The position numbers and the translations under genes are program-made. A stretch of DNA of 64,000 bases from Alcanivoracaceae bacterium (GTDB lineage Bacteria > Pseudomonadota > Gammaproteobacteria > Xanthomonadales > Marinicellaceae): positions 62,001-126,000 of the forward strand of contig JADGEI010000008.1 of the NCBI GenBank assembly GCA_016744455.1. The letters run 5' to 3'. Positions 1-9,018 of this stretch are shown piece after piece (the first letter of the stretch is position 1; every line of letters begins with the position of its first letter). A model generated the notes under the pieces. That model saw only the letters and a program-made list of their open reading frames with translations, had not been told where the DNA came from and searched no databases.

Positions 1-2
1 TA

Positions 3-707
3 GCTCAATCATTAGAGTCAAGTGCAAAATCACAAAAAACAATGATTGCGGACATTGCTCATGAGTTAAGAACACCGATTTCTGTAATCGTAGGGGAGAT
101 AGAAGCGATACAAGATGGTGTTCACCCATCCAATGAAAATAATCTTAATTTATTACATGCACAGATATCATCGCTTAAAAACCTAGTTAATGACCTACAT
201 GATTTGAGTGAATCAGATCTTGGGTCATTAAAATATAAAATGCAAAAATTTGATATAATGGATTTAATAAAAAATTGCATCCATAACCACAAAGCATCTT
301 TTGATAAAAAAGCAATTAATTTAGAAATGGATAATAATATGGATGAATGTATTATTATCGGAGACAGTAATCGGTTGAATCAGTTGTTTAATAATTTACT
401 ATGCAACTCTGTTCAATATACTAATCAAGGTGGAAGTAGTAAGGTAGTCGTAAAGATGGTTCATAATGAAATGATATTTACTATTGCGGATTCAGCTCCA
501 AATTTGGATAACGCTTCAGTTAATAAGGTATTTGAACGTTGGTATCGTGATGAACAATCCAGAAATAAAAACACAGGTGGCTCTGGGTTGGGTTTAGCAA
601 TTTGTAAAGAAATTATAAAAGCACACAATGGCAAAATAAGTGCGAGTACATCTGATTTAGGAGGTCTTAAATTCACGGTGACACTGCCAATAAAGGATGT
701 TATATGA
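3..707 (+). CDS. baeS: BaeS-like sensor histidine kinase, 3' part
   Basis: Membrane sensor kinase of an envelope-stress two-component system; only the cytoplasmic catalytic part lies in the window. The frame is open to the window edge, so the sensor, membrane and HAMP parts lie outside. Visible parts are the H-box (ADIAHELRTP, phospho-accepting His), a dimerisation helix, an N-box (NRLNQLFNNLLCNSVQYT) and a G-box (GGSGLGLAIC). The stretch after the H-box (GEIEAIQDGVHPS) and the LVNDLHDLSESD segment are typical of BaeS rather than of other kinases. The stop overlaps the baeR start by 4 bases (ATGA), so the two genes are translationally coupled. The assignment to BaeS is from remembered family sequence. 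Confidence 0.85.
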   Translation, partial: AQSLESSAKSQKTMIADIAHELRTPISVIVGEIEAIQDGVHPSNENNLNLLHAQISSLKNLVNDLHDLSESDLGSLKYKMQKFDIMDLIKNCIHNHKASFDKKAINLEMDNNMDECIIIGDSNRLNQLFNNLLCNSVQYTNQGGSSKVVVKMVHNEMIFTIADSAPNLDNASVNKVFERWYRDEQSRNKNTGGSGLGLAICKEIIKAHNGKISASTSDLGGLKFTVTLPIKDVI

Positions 708-1378
708 ATCAAAAAAAAGTCTTAATAATTGAAGATGAAGAAAATCTAGCACGTATTATGCAAGATTATTTGGCAAGAAATTCTATTCAAAGCACAATTG
801 TTTGTGATGGAAATGAAGTTATTTCTACATTGAAAGCAGAAAAACCTGATGTGGTTTTATTAGATTTGATGTTACCCAATAAAGATGGGACAACACTTTG
901 CAAGGAGATCAGGTTGTTTTCACAGGTTCCTATTATTATGACTACGGCGAGAGTAGATGAAATAGATCGGATTATTGGCTTGGAAATTGGTGCAGATGAT
1001 TACGTTTGCAAACCCTATAGCCCAAGAGAGTTAGTGGCAAGAGTTAAGGTTCATTTGCGAAGAAGTAAAGTAATAGAAGGTACTGATAATTGCTGTTTAA
1101 TCCTAAATGCCGATTTTCTCACAGTGAGTTTAGGTAACCAAAATTTAGAGTTGACTTTTGTGGAATATAAGTTATTAGAAAAATTGTTTCAATCTAATGG
1201 GCGAATTTTTAATCGTGATCAATTAATGGATTCAATCTATGATGATGGCCGTATAGTTAGTGATAGAACTATAGATAGTCATATTAAAAAAATTCGGAAA
1301 AAACTAAAAATATTTAATGATAAACAAGATTTTATTCATTCTGTGTATGGTTGTGGTTATAAGTTTGAAATGAAATAA
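704..1378 (+). CDS. baeR: BaeR-like OmpR-family response regulator
   Basis: DNA-binding response regulator, 224 residues, usual length for the OmpR/PhoB family. The receiver domain occupies about residues 5-118, with the acidic pair EDEE, phospho-acceptor Asp in VVLLDLMLPNKDG and the conserved Lys in DDYVCKPYSPRE. The winged-helix output domain fills the rest, ending in the typical VYGCGYKF. IGLEIGADDYVCKPYSPRELVARVKVHLRR is nearly the BaeR signature. In other bacteria BaeR activates spy and efflux genes; the gene about 110 bases downstream is a Spy/CpxP-like protein, which fits this role. Confidence 0.88.
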   Translation: MNQKKVLIIEDEENLARIMQDYLARNSIQSTIVCDGNEVISTLKAEKPDVVLLDLMLPNKDGTTLCKEIRLFSQVPIIMTTARVDEIDRIIGLEIGADDYVCKPYSPRELVARVKVHLRRSKVIEGTDNCCLILNADFLTVSLGNQNLELTFVEYKLLEKLFQSNGRIFNRDQLMDSIYDDGRIVSDRTIDSHIKKIRKKLKIFNDKQDFIHSVYGCGYKFEMK

Positions 1379-1486
1379 TATTTCAATTCCTTATTCTTTT
1401 CATAATCATTACACATTCAAAAGTTATATTTACCACATGTTTATTCAATTCCGAATAACAGTTTAAAAACAATAAAGGTCAATATT

Positions 1487-1816
1487 ATGAAAACTAAATC
1501 ACTAACATTAATACTATCATTATCAGTCACCTCACTTGTCATGGCATGTCCAAGTGGGAATAAAAATGGCAGAAAACATAGAGTTGAGCATCATGCAAAT
1601 TTTATTGGTTCATTAAGCTTGAGTACCGATCAAAGAAAACAATTTGAAACTATTATGACTAATAAGTCAGAACGCATGCATGAAGTAATGGCGAACATTC
1701 ACGAAGATACTCAAGCAAAATTAGCTAAAATATTGTCAGCTGAACAAATGGCTCGACTAGCTGATAAAAAAGGAAAGCGTAGGTCAAAGGGCACGGGAAG
1801 GCTGAGAAATAAATAA
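1487..1816 (+). CDS. Spy/CpxP-like periplasmic stress protein
   Basis: Small exported protein of 109 residues. An N-terminal signal peptide (MKTKSLTLILSLSVTSLVMA) is followed by Cys-21; cleavage by signal peptidase I after VMA, or lipidation at Cys, are both possible, although Met at -2 is unusual for a lipobox. The mature part is a charged helical protein with two LTxxQ-like motifs (LSTDQRKQF and LSAEQMARL), the mark of the Spy/CpxP/CnrR family of periplasmic chaperones and metal or stress sensors. Position directly after baeSR suggests it is a target of that system. Family membership is a motif call; the true function could be another LTxxQ protein. Confidence 0.7.
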   Translation: MKTKSLTLILSLSVTSLVMACPSGNKNGRKHRVEHHANFIGSLSLSTDQRKQFETIMTNKSERMHEVMANIHEDTQAKLAKILSAEQMARLADKKGKRRSKGTGRLRNK

Positions 1817-1836
1817 TAAATTTTTAATAAGTTTTT

Positions 1837-1869
1837 TTAAACCCTGATTTAAATTTAGTCAGGGTTTAA
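1837..1869 (+). terminator. Intrinsic terminator or transcript-end hairpin
   Basis: An 11-bp perfect inverted repeat (TTAAACCCTGA / TCAGGGTTTAA, 11-base loop) follows the Spy-like gene by about 20 bases. T-rich sequence lies on both sides, so it could end transcription in either direction. It separates the stress gene from the peroxidase gene. Confidence 0.65.
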
Positions 1870-1973
1870 TGAAATTTTAATCTATTTTTCACAATTGTTC
1901 TTTAATTCAACCGCATTCTATACACAATCGATTCATAAAATGATTTCATTATTTATCATTTGTAGGTGGGAAA

Positions 1974-3668
1974 ATGAAATTATTGACAACGATTGTATAT
2001 TTTGGATTATTATTAACAACAAATTTAATGGCACAAGGTGGCCCTCCACCGCCAGCTAACCCATTACAGCCACCAGTTGATCCAATAGGAAATGTATCAT
2101 CCTTTGATAAAATAATGTTAGGTAAAGCGCTCTATTGGGATGAGCAACTTTCATCAACAAAAACTGTAGCATGTGCTTCTTGCCATATCATGTCTAATGG
2201 CGGAACAGATCCTAGGGCTAATGCTACAAATCCTTCGGCAATAAACCCTGGATTTGATAAACTATTTCTTACTAATGATGATATTGTAGGTTCACCGGGG
2301 GTTGTTGATAGTTGTAAGAATGGAGAATACCGTTTTAATCAAATCTATGGCTATAATCAACAAGTCACAGGCAGGAAAGCTCCATCCGTAATAAATGCAG
2401 GATATGCCTCTAATTTATTTTGGGACGGAAGGGCTTTGGAGCAATTAATTGACCCTATTAGTAATGAGATAATCTTAACATCTGGAGCAGCTTTAGAGTC
2501 TCAAATATTAGGCCCTCCAACCAGTAGTATCGAAATGGCTCATACAGGAAGAAGCTGGAAGGATGTTATTCGTTCAGTAGAAGCGGCATCACCTTTGGCC
2601 CTTAGTTCTGATAGTTCTATAGAAATGCAGGGCTGGATTGGCACACAAAATTATTTTCAATTATTTCAACTTGTATTTGGAGAAAGCGCCATAACGGCAT
2701 CTAAAATAGCTATGGCAATTGCCTGTTATGAGCGATCTTTGTTTTCAAACCAATCACCATTTGATGCCAATTTACAGGGGGATCCTGGTGCAATGAGTAA
2801 TCAACAAAGGAGGGGTTTAGGTGTATTTAGACGAGAAATGTGTGGCGGTTGTCATACTGGCGCATTGTTATCGGATAATAATTTTCATAATATAGGCGTT
2901 ACACCGAATGCCGAAGATGAAGGGCGTTTTGCCGTGACTGGAGTTAATGCGGATAGAGGCCGCTATAAGACGCCTCCACTTCGAAATCTTGCTAATAGGG
3001 GTTCATTTATGCATAACGGAGCATTTACCACAATAGAAGAGGTTGTTGATTTCTACGATCGTGGCGGTGATTTTAACAATCCAAATTTAGATCCGAGGAT
3101 GGTTCCACTAAACTTAAACCAAAATGATAAGAGTGATTTAGTGGTGTTTTTACGTGATGCATTAACAGACACCCGTGTTACAAATGAAACAGGACCATTT
3201 GCCAGCCCACTTTTGTTTTCAGAAAGTAATCGAGTGCCTGTAATTAATGGCAGCGGTATTGCTGGTACTGATGAGAAAGAACCAAAAATTATAGCAATTG
3301 AACCTCCGCTATTAGGTAATAGTAGTTTTACAATAGCGATAGAAAACGCTAAAGCTAATAGCGAATCATTTTTGGTGGTAAATACTCAGGATCCTGGGTT
3401 AGAGGGGTTACCAAATGAAGAAGAAAGTGTCTATTTTTTAAGTAAGCCTTTATTAGATGAACATGCATCAGTTAGTGTGAGTTTGCCAAATCAAGATAAA
3501 CACATTGGAACATCACTATTTGCCAGATGGTACATTGAAGATAGCCAGGCTGAAAATGGTTATGCAGTTTCTCCACTTTTAGAGTTTACACTTTTTAAAC
3601 CAAGTTATGGCTCTACCGGACAGTTGTTTAATGCTGATTTTGAAGAAAGGACATCACATTGTGAATAA
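1974..3668 (+). CDS. Di-haem cytochrome c peroxidase / MauG family protein
   Basis: Secreted periplasmic peroxidase-like protein of 564 residues with a signal peptide (cleavage near LMA-QGG). Two haem-binding CxxCH motifs are present, CASCH at residues 67-71 and CGGCH near residue 290, together with the family motif around the second haem (RYKTPPLRNLANRGSFMHNGAF). Members reduce hydrogen peroxide with electrons from cytochromes or act as MauG-type oxidases. About 150 extra residues follow the catalytic part, predicted beta-rich, and the end (LFNADFEERTSHCE) weakly resembles the DGFE tails of two other secreted proteins in this window. The start is supported by GGTGGG about 6 bases upstream. 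Confidence 0.87.
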   Translation: MKLLTTIVYFGLLLTTNLMAQGGPPPPANPLQPPVDPIGNVSSFDKIMLGKALYWDEQLSSTKTVACASCHIMSNGGTDPRANATNPSAINPGFDKLFLTNDDIVGSPGVVDSCKNGEYRFNQIYGYNQQVTGRKAPSVINAGYASNLFWDGRALEQLIDPISNEIILTSGAALESQILGPPTSSIEMAHTGRSWKDVIRSVEAASPLALSSDSSIEMQGWIGTQNYFQLFQLVFGESAITASKIAMAIACYERSLFSNQSPFDANLQGDPGAMSNQQRRGLGVFRREMCGGCHTGALLSDNNFHNIGVTPNAEDEGRFAVTGVNADRGRYKTPPLRNLANRGSFMHNGAFTTIEEVVDFYDRGGDFNNPNLDPRMVPLNLNQNDKSDLVVFLRDALTDTRVTNETGPFASPLLFSESNRVPVINGSGIAGTDEKEPKIIAIEPPLLGNSSFTIAIENAKANSESFLVVNTQDPGLEGLPNEEESVYFLSKPLLDEHASVSVSLPNQDKHIGTSLFARWYIEDSQAENGYAVSPLLEFTLFKPSYGSTGQLFNADFEERTSHCE

Positions 3669-3671
3669 ACA

Positions 3672-4298
3672 TTATTTGCAAGTAGTTGGGGTTATTTTAT
3701 AAGCACACCTTCTGGCACCTTGCATAATATGTTCTTCACGACTTACTTGTGCAAGGTTTTTTAGTAAGTCTTGAAAAAGCTGTAATTCAGAACGACAAAA
3801 ATTCAGGCAAGAGTTGGCAGCAGCACAAATAGAACAATGGTTTTCTAACAACCAATAGGTTCCATTTTTTTCTTCTATTGTTGCCATGTAACCTTCATCA
3901 GTGCGTAATTTAGCCAATACGATTAGTTTTGATTTTACAGTGGTTTCTTTGTTTAAAACAGAACTGTATAAGTTATAGATTTCTTTTTCTCTTTGTGTAA
4001 TTAGTTGATCAAGTCCTTTTTCCCCAAAAATTGATTTCACTGAATCGATTAATTGCAATGTTAAGGATTCATGCCCATTAGGAAAATGTTTGTTACTTTG
4101 TTTAGCTAATGACCAGTATCTAGTGGGTCTTCCACGGGTAGCTTTGATATCTTCAAAGTTAATGTCTCCCTTCTTTTCCAATTGCAACATATGCTGGCGA
4201 ATACCCATTGTTGTAACATTTAGGTTCTCTGCTAAAGTCTTGGCAGTTAATGCGCCTTTATTTTTTAATAGATGTAAAATCTTATCTTCAGTTTTCAT
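3672..4298 (-). CDS. SufR/ArsR-like winged-helix regulator with cysteine cluster
   Basis: Transcriptional regulator of 208 residues. The N-terminal winged helix (about residues 5-62: LLKNKGALTAKTLAENLNVTTMGIRQHMLQLEKKGDI, then RGRPTRYW wing) is typical of the COG2345 family. The C-terminal half has clustered cysteines (ENHCSICAAANSCLNFC, then ARRC), the arrangement expected for an Fe-S ligand set as in SufR-like repressors. It probably senses iron-sulfur status or oxidants. It is divergent from the following VOC genes across about 100 bases and may control them; that is inference. Confidence 0.75.
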   Translation of the reverse strand: MKTEDKILHLLKNKGALTAKTLAENLNVTTMGIRQHMLQLEKKGDINFEDIKATRGRPTRYWSLAKQSNKHFPNGHESLTLQLIDSVKSIFGEKGLDQLITQREKEIYNLYSSVLNKETTVKSKLIVLAKLRTDEGYMATIEEKNGTYWLLENHCSICAAANSCLNFCRSELQLFQDLLKNLAQVSREEHIMQGARRCAYKITPTTCK

Positions 4299-4400
4299 GC
4301 CTGTAATTATGGCACAAAATGTTTTTATGTAAAGAAATAAGTTTACTAATTAAGGGTTTTGATTTATTATGTAAAGCAAATACTTTATTAAAAACAATAA

Positions 4401-4769
4401 ATGAACTTAAATCAAATTACTTTACCCGTTAAAAACATCAAGAAAGCGGTTTCATTTTATAAAAAATTGGGACTTGAATTGATAGTTAACTCAGCGCATT
4501 ATGCACGTTTTTATTGCCAAGAAGGCGACAGTACTTTTTCTCTGATGTTAGATACACAAAATTATATCAATGGTGCAGTTATCTATTTTGAATGTAAAAA
4601 ATTAGATCAAAGGGTTGAAGAACTAGCTCAAAAAGGCATTGTAATCGAGCAACTTCCGCGAGATGAGCCTTATCTTTGGAGAGAAGCTGTGCTCTTTGAC
4701 CCATCAGGCAATAAAATCAAGCTCTATTTTGCTGGTTCAAATAGAGTTAACCCACCTTGGAGAATATAG
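4401..4769 (+). CDS. VOC-superfamily (glyoxalase-like) protein
   Basis: Single-module vicinal-oxygen-chelate fold protein of 122 residues. It begins with the usual beta strand and helix (ITLPVKNIKKAVSFYKKLGL) and ends with the metal-site strand (LFDPSGNKIKLYFAG). Such proteins act as glyoxalases, dioxygenases, isomerases or resistance proteins; the substrate cannot be read from the sequence. It starts a compact three-gene group with the second VOC gene and the flavodoxin-like reductase. Confidence 0.75.
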   Translation: MNLNQITLPVKNIKKAVSFYKKLGLELIVNSAHYARFYCQEGDSTFSLMLDTQNYINGAVIYFECKKLDQRVEELAQKGIVIEQLPRDEPYLWREAVLFDPSGNKIKLYFAGSNRVNPPWRI

Positions 4770-4777
4770 GAGAAAAC

Positions 4778-5200
4778 ATGGTACACCTTGAACATTTAAA
4801 TTTAGTCGTAAAAAACTTGCAAGAAACACTTAACTTTTATCAATCAGCATTCCCACATTGGAAAATACGTGGTGGTGGAAAAAGTGAATGGTATGGCCAC
4901 CCTCGTAATTGGGTTCATTTTGGTGATGACTATAGTTATTTATCATTAAATGATAATGGAACGGGAGAAAATAGACAGTTGAAACAGTATCAAGTTGGAT
5001 TGGCGCATTTTGCTTTTGTAATAAATGACGTTAAAGGGTTAATCAAGAGGTTGGCAAAGATTGGTATAAAACCATCTGTGGCCTATGAAGGCGATGAAAA
5101 TCGCGGTAGTGTCTATTTTATTGATCCAAATGGCTATGAAGTAGAGTTTGTTGTGTATTACAATGACCAGCCTTATTTAAGAAACCAATACGATTCATGA
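4778..5200 (+). CDS. VOC-superfamily protein
   Basis: Second VOC-fold protein, about 140 residues: HLEHLNLVVKNLQETLNFYQSAFP at the N-terminus and FIDPNGYEVEFVVYY at the C-terminus, with conserved His and Glu as candidate metal ligands. The ATG at 4778 is chosen because AGGAG lies 5 bases upstream; an in-frame TTG at 4757 would overlap the previous gene and is less likely. The stop overlaps the next gene by 4 bases (ATGA). The substrate is unknown. Confidence 0.78.
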   Translation: MVHLEHLNLVVKNLQETLNFYQSAFPHWKIRGGGKSEWYGHPRNWVHFGDDYSYLSLNDNGTGENRQLKQYQVGLAHFAFVINDVKGLIKRLAKIGIKPSVAYEGDENRGSVYFIDPNGYEVEFVVYYNDQPYLRNQYDS

Positions 5201-5700
5201 AAAAAATAGCACTATTGCTCGGTACATCCAATAAAAATGGAAATACTAGCCTTCTATCAAAATATGTGGCTAGTGATGTTAATGCAACAGTATTCAATTT
5301 AGATGACTACAGCATTGCACCTTTTGATTATAATTATCAAAACCTTGACGATGACTTTATACCATTGGCGACAGAGTTATTATCATACGATCACATTATA
5401 TTTGCCACGCCTGTGTATTGGTATACTATGAGTGCACAGATGAAATTATTTTTTGATCGCATTACAGATATATTGCATGTAAAACCCGAATTAGAGAAGA
5501 AATTTCGCCAACTCAATTGTTCTGTTATCAGCACAGGTGCTTCACCGGTTGTAGAAAACTGTTTTGAAAGTGTATTTAAAAATTGTTTTACTTATCTTGG
5601 AATGAATTATAAAGGCCTTGTCTACTGTTACTGTGAAGAGACATTTAACTTGTCAACACACAAAGAAAATATACAACAGGGAATTGATAGAATTAGGTAA
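5197..5700 (+). CDS. Flavodoxin-fold NAD(P)H-dependent oxidoreductase
   Basis: 167-residue protein of the NADPH-dependent FMN reductase / NAD(P)H quinone reductase family. The FMN phosphate loop is GTSNKNGNTSLLSKYV near the N-terminus; the second signature DHIIFATPVYWYTMSAQMKLFFDRITD (P-V-Y-W) is clear. It probably uses FMN to reduce quinones, nitro compounds or iron complexes. Four-base overlap with the upstream VOC gene indicates a shared transcript with a redox or detoxification theme. Confidence 0.82.
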   Translation: MKKIALLLGTSNKNGNTSLLSKYVASDVNATVFNLDDYSIAPFDYNYQNLDDDFIPLATELLSYDHIIFATPVYWYTMSAQMKLFFDRITDILHVKPELEKKFRQLNCSVISTGASPVVENCFESVFKNCFTYLGMNYKGLVYCYCEETFNLSTHKENIQQGIDRIR

Positions 5701-5847
5701 TAAGCTCTTGAGTATGATTTTGACCCATCTACGTTAACTTAAGCATCACCTACTGCTGTTAGTGTTATATCGTCTTGATTAGATAAAAATAAAGATAAAG
5801 GAATGGTTGTAGAGCTGTTGATTGAGCAGTTTATTAATTCACTGTGT

Positions 5848-6603
5848 TTATGTTTTTGAAGATTGATTTTTTTTAGGTTTTTCAGTTTTTCTACGGCGTT
5901 TGAGTATACGACCCATGATAATGCCGATTTCAAATAAGAGCCACATGGGTATTGCCATTAATGTTTGAGAAATCATATCTGGAGGTGTTAATACCATACC
6001 AACAACAAATACACCAATGACGACATATGGACGTGAATTTGCGAGTTTTTCAGGAGTGGTAACACCCATTAATATCATTAAAATAACTGCTATTGGCATT
6101 TCAAATGCTAAACCAAAGGCAAAAAATAAGCGCACAACTATGTCAAGATAACTATTGATGTCCGGCATGTAATTTATGCCAGAGGGCAATATAGCAGGGA
6201 TAAATTGGAAAAGGATAGGGAAGATAACAAAGTAGGCAAATAAACAACCAAGGTAAAATAGAAAAATACTTGAAAACAATAAAGGTCTTGCAATCCTTTT
6301 TTCGTGTTTATATAACCCTGGAGCAATAAATGACCAAATCTGGTAAAGAATAAATGGCATGGAAATAATCAAAGCTAGTATAAATACCATCTTTAGTGGA
6401 GTTAAGAAAGGTGATAATACTCCTGTTGCAATCATACTGCTGTTTTCAGGCAAGTAAGCCATAACTGGTCGTGCCATGATTGAATATATTTTTCCAGCAA
6501 ATGGTAACTGCACTAATACTAATACTAAAATAGCAGCTACTGATTTTACTAGGCGGCCACGGAGTTCAATTAGGTGAGAGACAAAAGTTTGTTGATCTGA
6601 CAT
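5848..6603 (-). CDS. tatC: Twin-arginine translocase subunit TatC
   Basis: Polytopic receptor of the Tat pathway, 251 residues. It opens with the family signature FVSHLIELRGRLVKS, contains six hydrophobic helices and the conserved loop PFILYQIWSFIAPGLYKHEKR. It binds RR signal peptides of folded, often cofactor-bearing proteins. A Lys/Arg-rich tail follows the last helix. The start lies one base before the tatB stop, giving the standard tatA-tatB-tatC order on the minus strand. Confidence 0.96.
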   Translation of the reverse strand: MSDQQTFVSHLIELRGRLVKSVAAILVLVLVQLPFAGKIYSIMARPVMAYLPENSSMIATGVLSPFLTPLKMVFILALIISMPFILYQIWSFIAPGLYKHEKRIARPLLFSSIFLFYLGCLFAYFVIFPILFQFIPAILPSGINYMPDINSYLDIVVRLFFAFGLAFEMPIAVILMILMGVTTPEKLANSRPYVVIGVFVVGMVLTPPDMISQTLMAIPMWLLFEIGIIMGRILKRRRKTEKPKKNQSSKT

Positions 6604-6912
6604 TTAGGATTTCCAGTCCTTGGTTTCGGGTATTTTTTCACCGCCTTTTTTGGCAATGTCTTTAAGTTCTTGTGAAATTTCGTTAACGGATTCTTTTGTT
6701 TCTTTGAGGATGTTATTTTCAGCAAGTCTTTTATTAAGTTCTTCTGTTTCGAGTTCGCTGCTTATTTCTCGTTTGACATTTTCAAAAGAACGTTTGGCTT
6801 TTCCAATAAATTTCCCCATCTTTTTGGCGACAGCAGGTAGGCGTTCTGGGCCGATTACAATTAATGCAATCACCAAAACCATGAACATTTCTGAAAAACC
6901 AATATCAAACAT
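6604..6912 (-). CDS. tatB: Sec-independent translocase protein TatB
   Basis: 102-residue single-span protein: N-terminal membrane helix MFDIGFSEMFMVLVIALIVIGPERLP followed by an amphipathic helix and a charged, poorly structured tail. The Glu in the membrane segment and GPERLP are diagnostic for TatB against TatA. It forms the substrate-receptor complex with TatC. Shorter than the E. coli protein (171 residues), which is common. Confidence 0.95.
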   Translation of the reverse strand: MFDIGFSEMFMVLVIALIVIGPERLPAVAKKMGKFIGKAKRSFENVKREISSELETEELNKRLAENNILKETKESVNEISQELKDIAKKGGEKIPETKDWKS

Positions 6913-6960
6913 GCGTCAAATCACTATTTTTCTTGTAAGTGTAAGATTATGAGGTGGTAG

Positions 6961-7176
6961 TTATTCTGATTTTTCAGAATCTTTAGTTTCTACTTTTTCA
7001 GATGCTTGGTCAGTTTTTTGTTCTGTTATTTCCGCTTTATCTTCATCTTTGATGCCTTTTTTGAAGCCTTTGACGGCCTCACCTAAATCACCACCGATGT
7101 TCTTTAATTTTTTCGTACCAAAAATCAATACGACTATAAGTAAAATGATACCAATTTGAACTGGACTAATACCCAT
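6961..7176 (-). CDS. tatA: Twin-arginine translocase pore subunit TatA
   Basis: 71-residue protein with an N-terminal membrane helix ([28 protein letters not shown]), the FGTKKL hinge and an amphipathic helix ([14 protein letters not shown]), then an acidic tail. TatA oligomers form the passage for folded substrates. First gene of the tat operon; GGAGAA lies upstream of the ATG on the minus strand. Confidence 0.95.
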   Translation of the reverse strand: MGISPVQIGIILLIVVLIFGTKKLKNIGGDLGEAVKGFKKGIKDEDKAEITEQKTDQASEKVETKDSEKSE

Positions 7177-7274
7177 ATGTGTTCTCCAAAATTTTTTAAA
7201 TAATATAATTCAATTCAGCGCATTATAACCCAATCACACGAATGAGATGTTAATTTGTGCATGAACGATAAAAA

Positions 7275-8327
7275 TTATATAAATTTTTCAGCCTGTATTA
7301 TTAAGACTTTAGCAATTTCACCAAACTTGTTAAAGGCAGGATTATGGGTTTTTCCTTCGGCATATCGTTTGTATATTTGTTGTACAATGACAGCTAAACG
7401 AAATAAACCAAATACATAGAAAAAATCGAAATTCTCAATATTTGTTTGAGTTTTTTCGCCATAGTTTTCTATGATTTGTTGACGTGTCATCATGCCATCA
7501 ATTGTTGTCGGCATCATGCGTATTGCTTGCATAGCAGGTGAATCATCTTTTTGAATCCAATAGGCCAATGAACAACCTAGGTCCATTAATGGTGAGCCAA
7601 TTGTAGCCATTTCCCAATCAAGGACAGCAATAATTTTTGTTGGGTTGTTTGCGTCTAAAATGACATTGTCAAATTTATAATCATTGTGTATCAAACTGAA
7701 TTTATCATCATTTGGCATATGTTCTTCTAACCACTTCATTAGATTGCTCGCTGGTAATGAATCATAAATTATGGCATTTTTGTAACGTTGGTTCCAACCT
7801 AGTATTTGTCTTTTGATATAACCCGAACCTTTTCCTAAATCTTCTAACCCTGTATTATTAATGTCAATATCATGTAAAGAGGCTTGTACGTTTATCAAGT
7901 TTTGACAGAGTTGTTGTGCATCTTGTGTTGAAACTTTCATTGGAAATTTTTTTCGTGGAATAATGCCATCAATTTTTTGCATAAGATAAAAATCCCTGCC
8001 GATGATACTTTTATCTTTGCACATGTTAATTGCACGAGGTGCATATTTAAAATGTGGTGCCAGCTGAGTAAGTACTTTAAACTCTCGACCCATATCGTGA
8101 GCGCTTTTGATGTTGGCTCCACGAGGGGCGGTACGTAGAATAACTTGTTGATTATTCCATCCTAATAAATAGGTAAGGTTTGAGGCTCCGCCAGGATATT
8201 GTTTAATATCTAAATTATCTGCAATGTTAAAGCTATCTAAGTGTTTAGCTAGATAGACGGATAGTTTATGTTTATCAATGGCATCTTCACTTCTTACATT
8301 TTGTGGTTTGTCTAGTTTATTATTCAT
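7275..8327 (-). CDS. Phosphotransferase family protein (APH/ACAD10-like)
   Basis: 350-residue protein kinase-like fold enzyme of the aminoglycoside-phosphotransferase family (COG3173). The N-terminal lobe has QYPGGASNLTYLL; the catalytic loop is LIHNDYKFDNVIL and the metal loop is VLDWEMATIGSPLMDLG. Members beside acyl-CoA dehydrogenases resemble the kinase part of eukaryotic ACAD10/11, which phosphorylates 4-hydroxyacyl-CoA. Its location next to an acyl-CoA dehydrogenase supports a role in fatty or hydroxy-acid breakdown. The start overlaps the regulator gene by 8 bases. Confidence 0.85.
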   Translation of the reverse strand: MNNKLDKPQNVRSEDAIDKHKLSVYLAKHLDSFNIADNLDIKQYPGGASNLTYLLGWNNQQVILRTAPRGANIKSAHDMGREFKVLTQLAPHFKYAPRAINMCKDKSIIGRDFYLMQKIDGIIPRKKFPMKVSTQDAQQLCQNLINVQASLHDIDINNTGLEDLGKGSGYIKRQILGWNQRYKNAIIYDSLPASNLMKWLEEHMPNDDKFSLIHNDYKFDNVILDANNPTKIIAVLDWEMATIGSPLMDLGCSLAYWIQKDDSPAMQAIRMMPTTIDGMMTRQQIIENYGEKTQTNIENFDFFYVFGLFRLAVIVQQIYKRYAEGKTHNPAFNKFGEIAKVLIIQAEKFI

Positions 8328-9018
8328 CGTATTTATTATGTTCTGTTAGTGAGTCAGGCGAGGTTAACCCACGTGAGATAAAAGTTAAAGTAGAAAGGCA
8401 AAATTCATCAATGGATATTTTACGTTGCCTATATTTCCAACGTTTTAAATACCAGTCATGCAACAATGGTTTGATATGTGCTGCAATTGTTTCGGGAGCT
8501 AATAGAGCATTATAGATGCCCATTTTTTGCCCATTTGCTATTATAGTAACTAATTTGTTTTCCATCAAAAGCTCTGATTTGATTGCAAATTTACGCATGT
8601 CCTTAGATAAATTTTTACTTTCCATGAAACAAAAGAAAAACCATGGTTGTAATATTTCGCTTAAATAAATATGGGTTTTAATAATGTCATTTAGTGTATT
8701 CGGGCTGTTATTTAGTACTTTTTCTGCATAAAAATTTAAAAACTGATGAATATACAAAGACAACTGTTGTTTGTTTTTAATGTAGGCATATAAACAACCC
8801 ATGCTTAAGTGGGTTTCATCTGCTAATTGTCTCAAGGTCATGCTAGCAAAACTTTGTGTAGCAGACAATTTGAAAGTTGCTTTGATGATTATTTGTAGTT
8901 TTTCAATGGCAATTTTTCTGTTTTTAATTTCAATTGTTTTTGCGAATAAATCATAAAAAGCAGCAAACAATTCAGACTGTTTAGGTTTGTGTTTATTGCA
9001 AAACTGTTGGTAATTCAT
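8320..9018 (-). CDS. TetR-family transcriptional regulator
   Basis: 232 residues with an N-terminal-third HTH (ATQSFASMTLRQLADETHLSMGCLYAYIKNKQQLSLYIHQF), the usual TetR pattern including the GCLYAYIKNKQ recognition helix. The N-terminus is longer than usual (about 45 residues before the HTH). It sits between the phosphotransferase and acyl-CoA dehydrogenase genes with overlaps on both sides and likely represses this divergent cluster in response to an acyl-CoA. Confidence 0.83.
   Translation of the reverse strand: MNYQQFCNKHKPKQSELFAAFYDLFAKTIEIKNRKIAIEKLQIIIKATFKLSATQSFASMTLRQLADETHLSMGCLYAYIKNKQQLSLYIHQFLNFYAEKVLNNSPNTLNDIIKTHIYLSEILQPWFFFCFMESKNLSKDMRKFAIKSELLMENKLVTIIANGQKMGIYNALLAPETIAAHIKPLLHDWYLKRWKYRQRKISIDEFCLSTLTFISRGLTSPDSLTEHNKYDE

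Noticed and set aside
5739..5933. 64-codon frame overlapping the tatC end
   Set aside because: It overlaps the conserved TatC tail in another frame, and has no recognisable features; the 147-base gap between the FMN reductase and tatC shows no gene.
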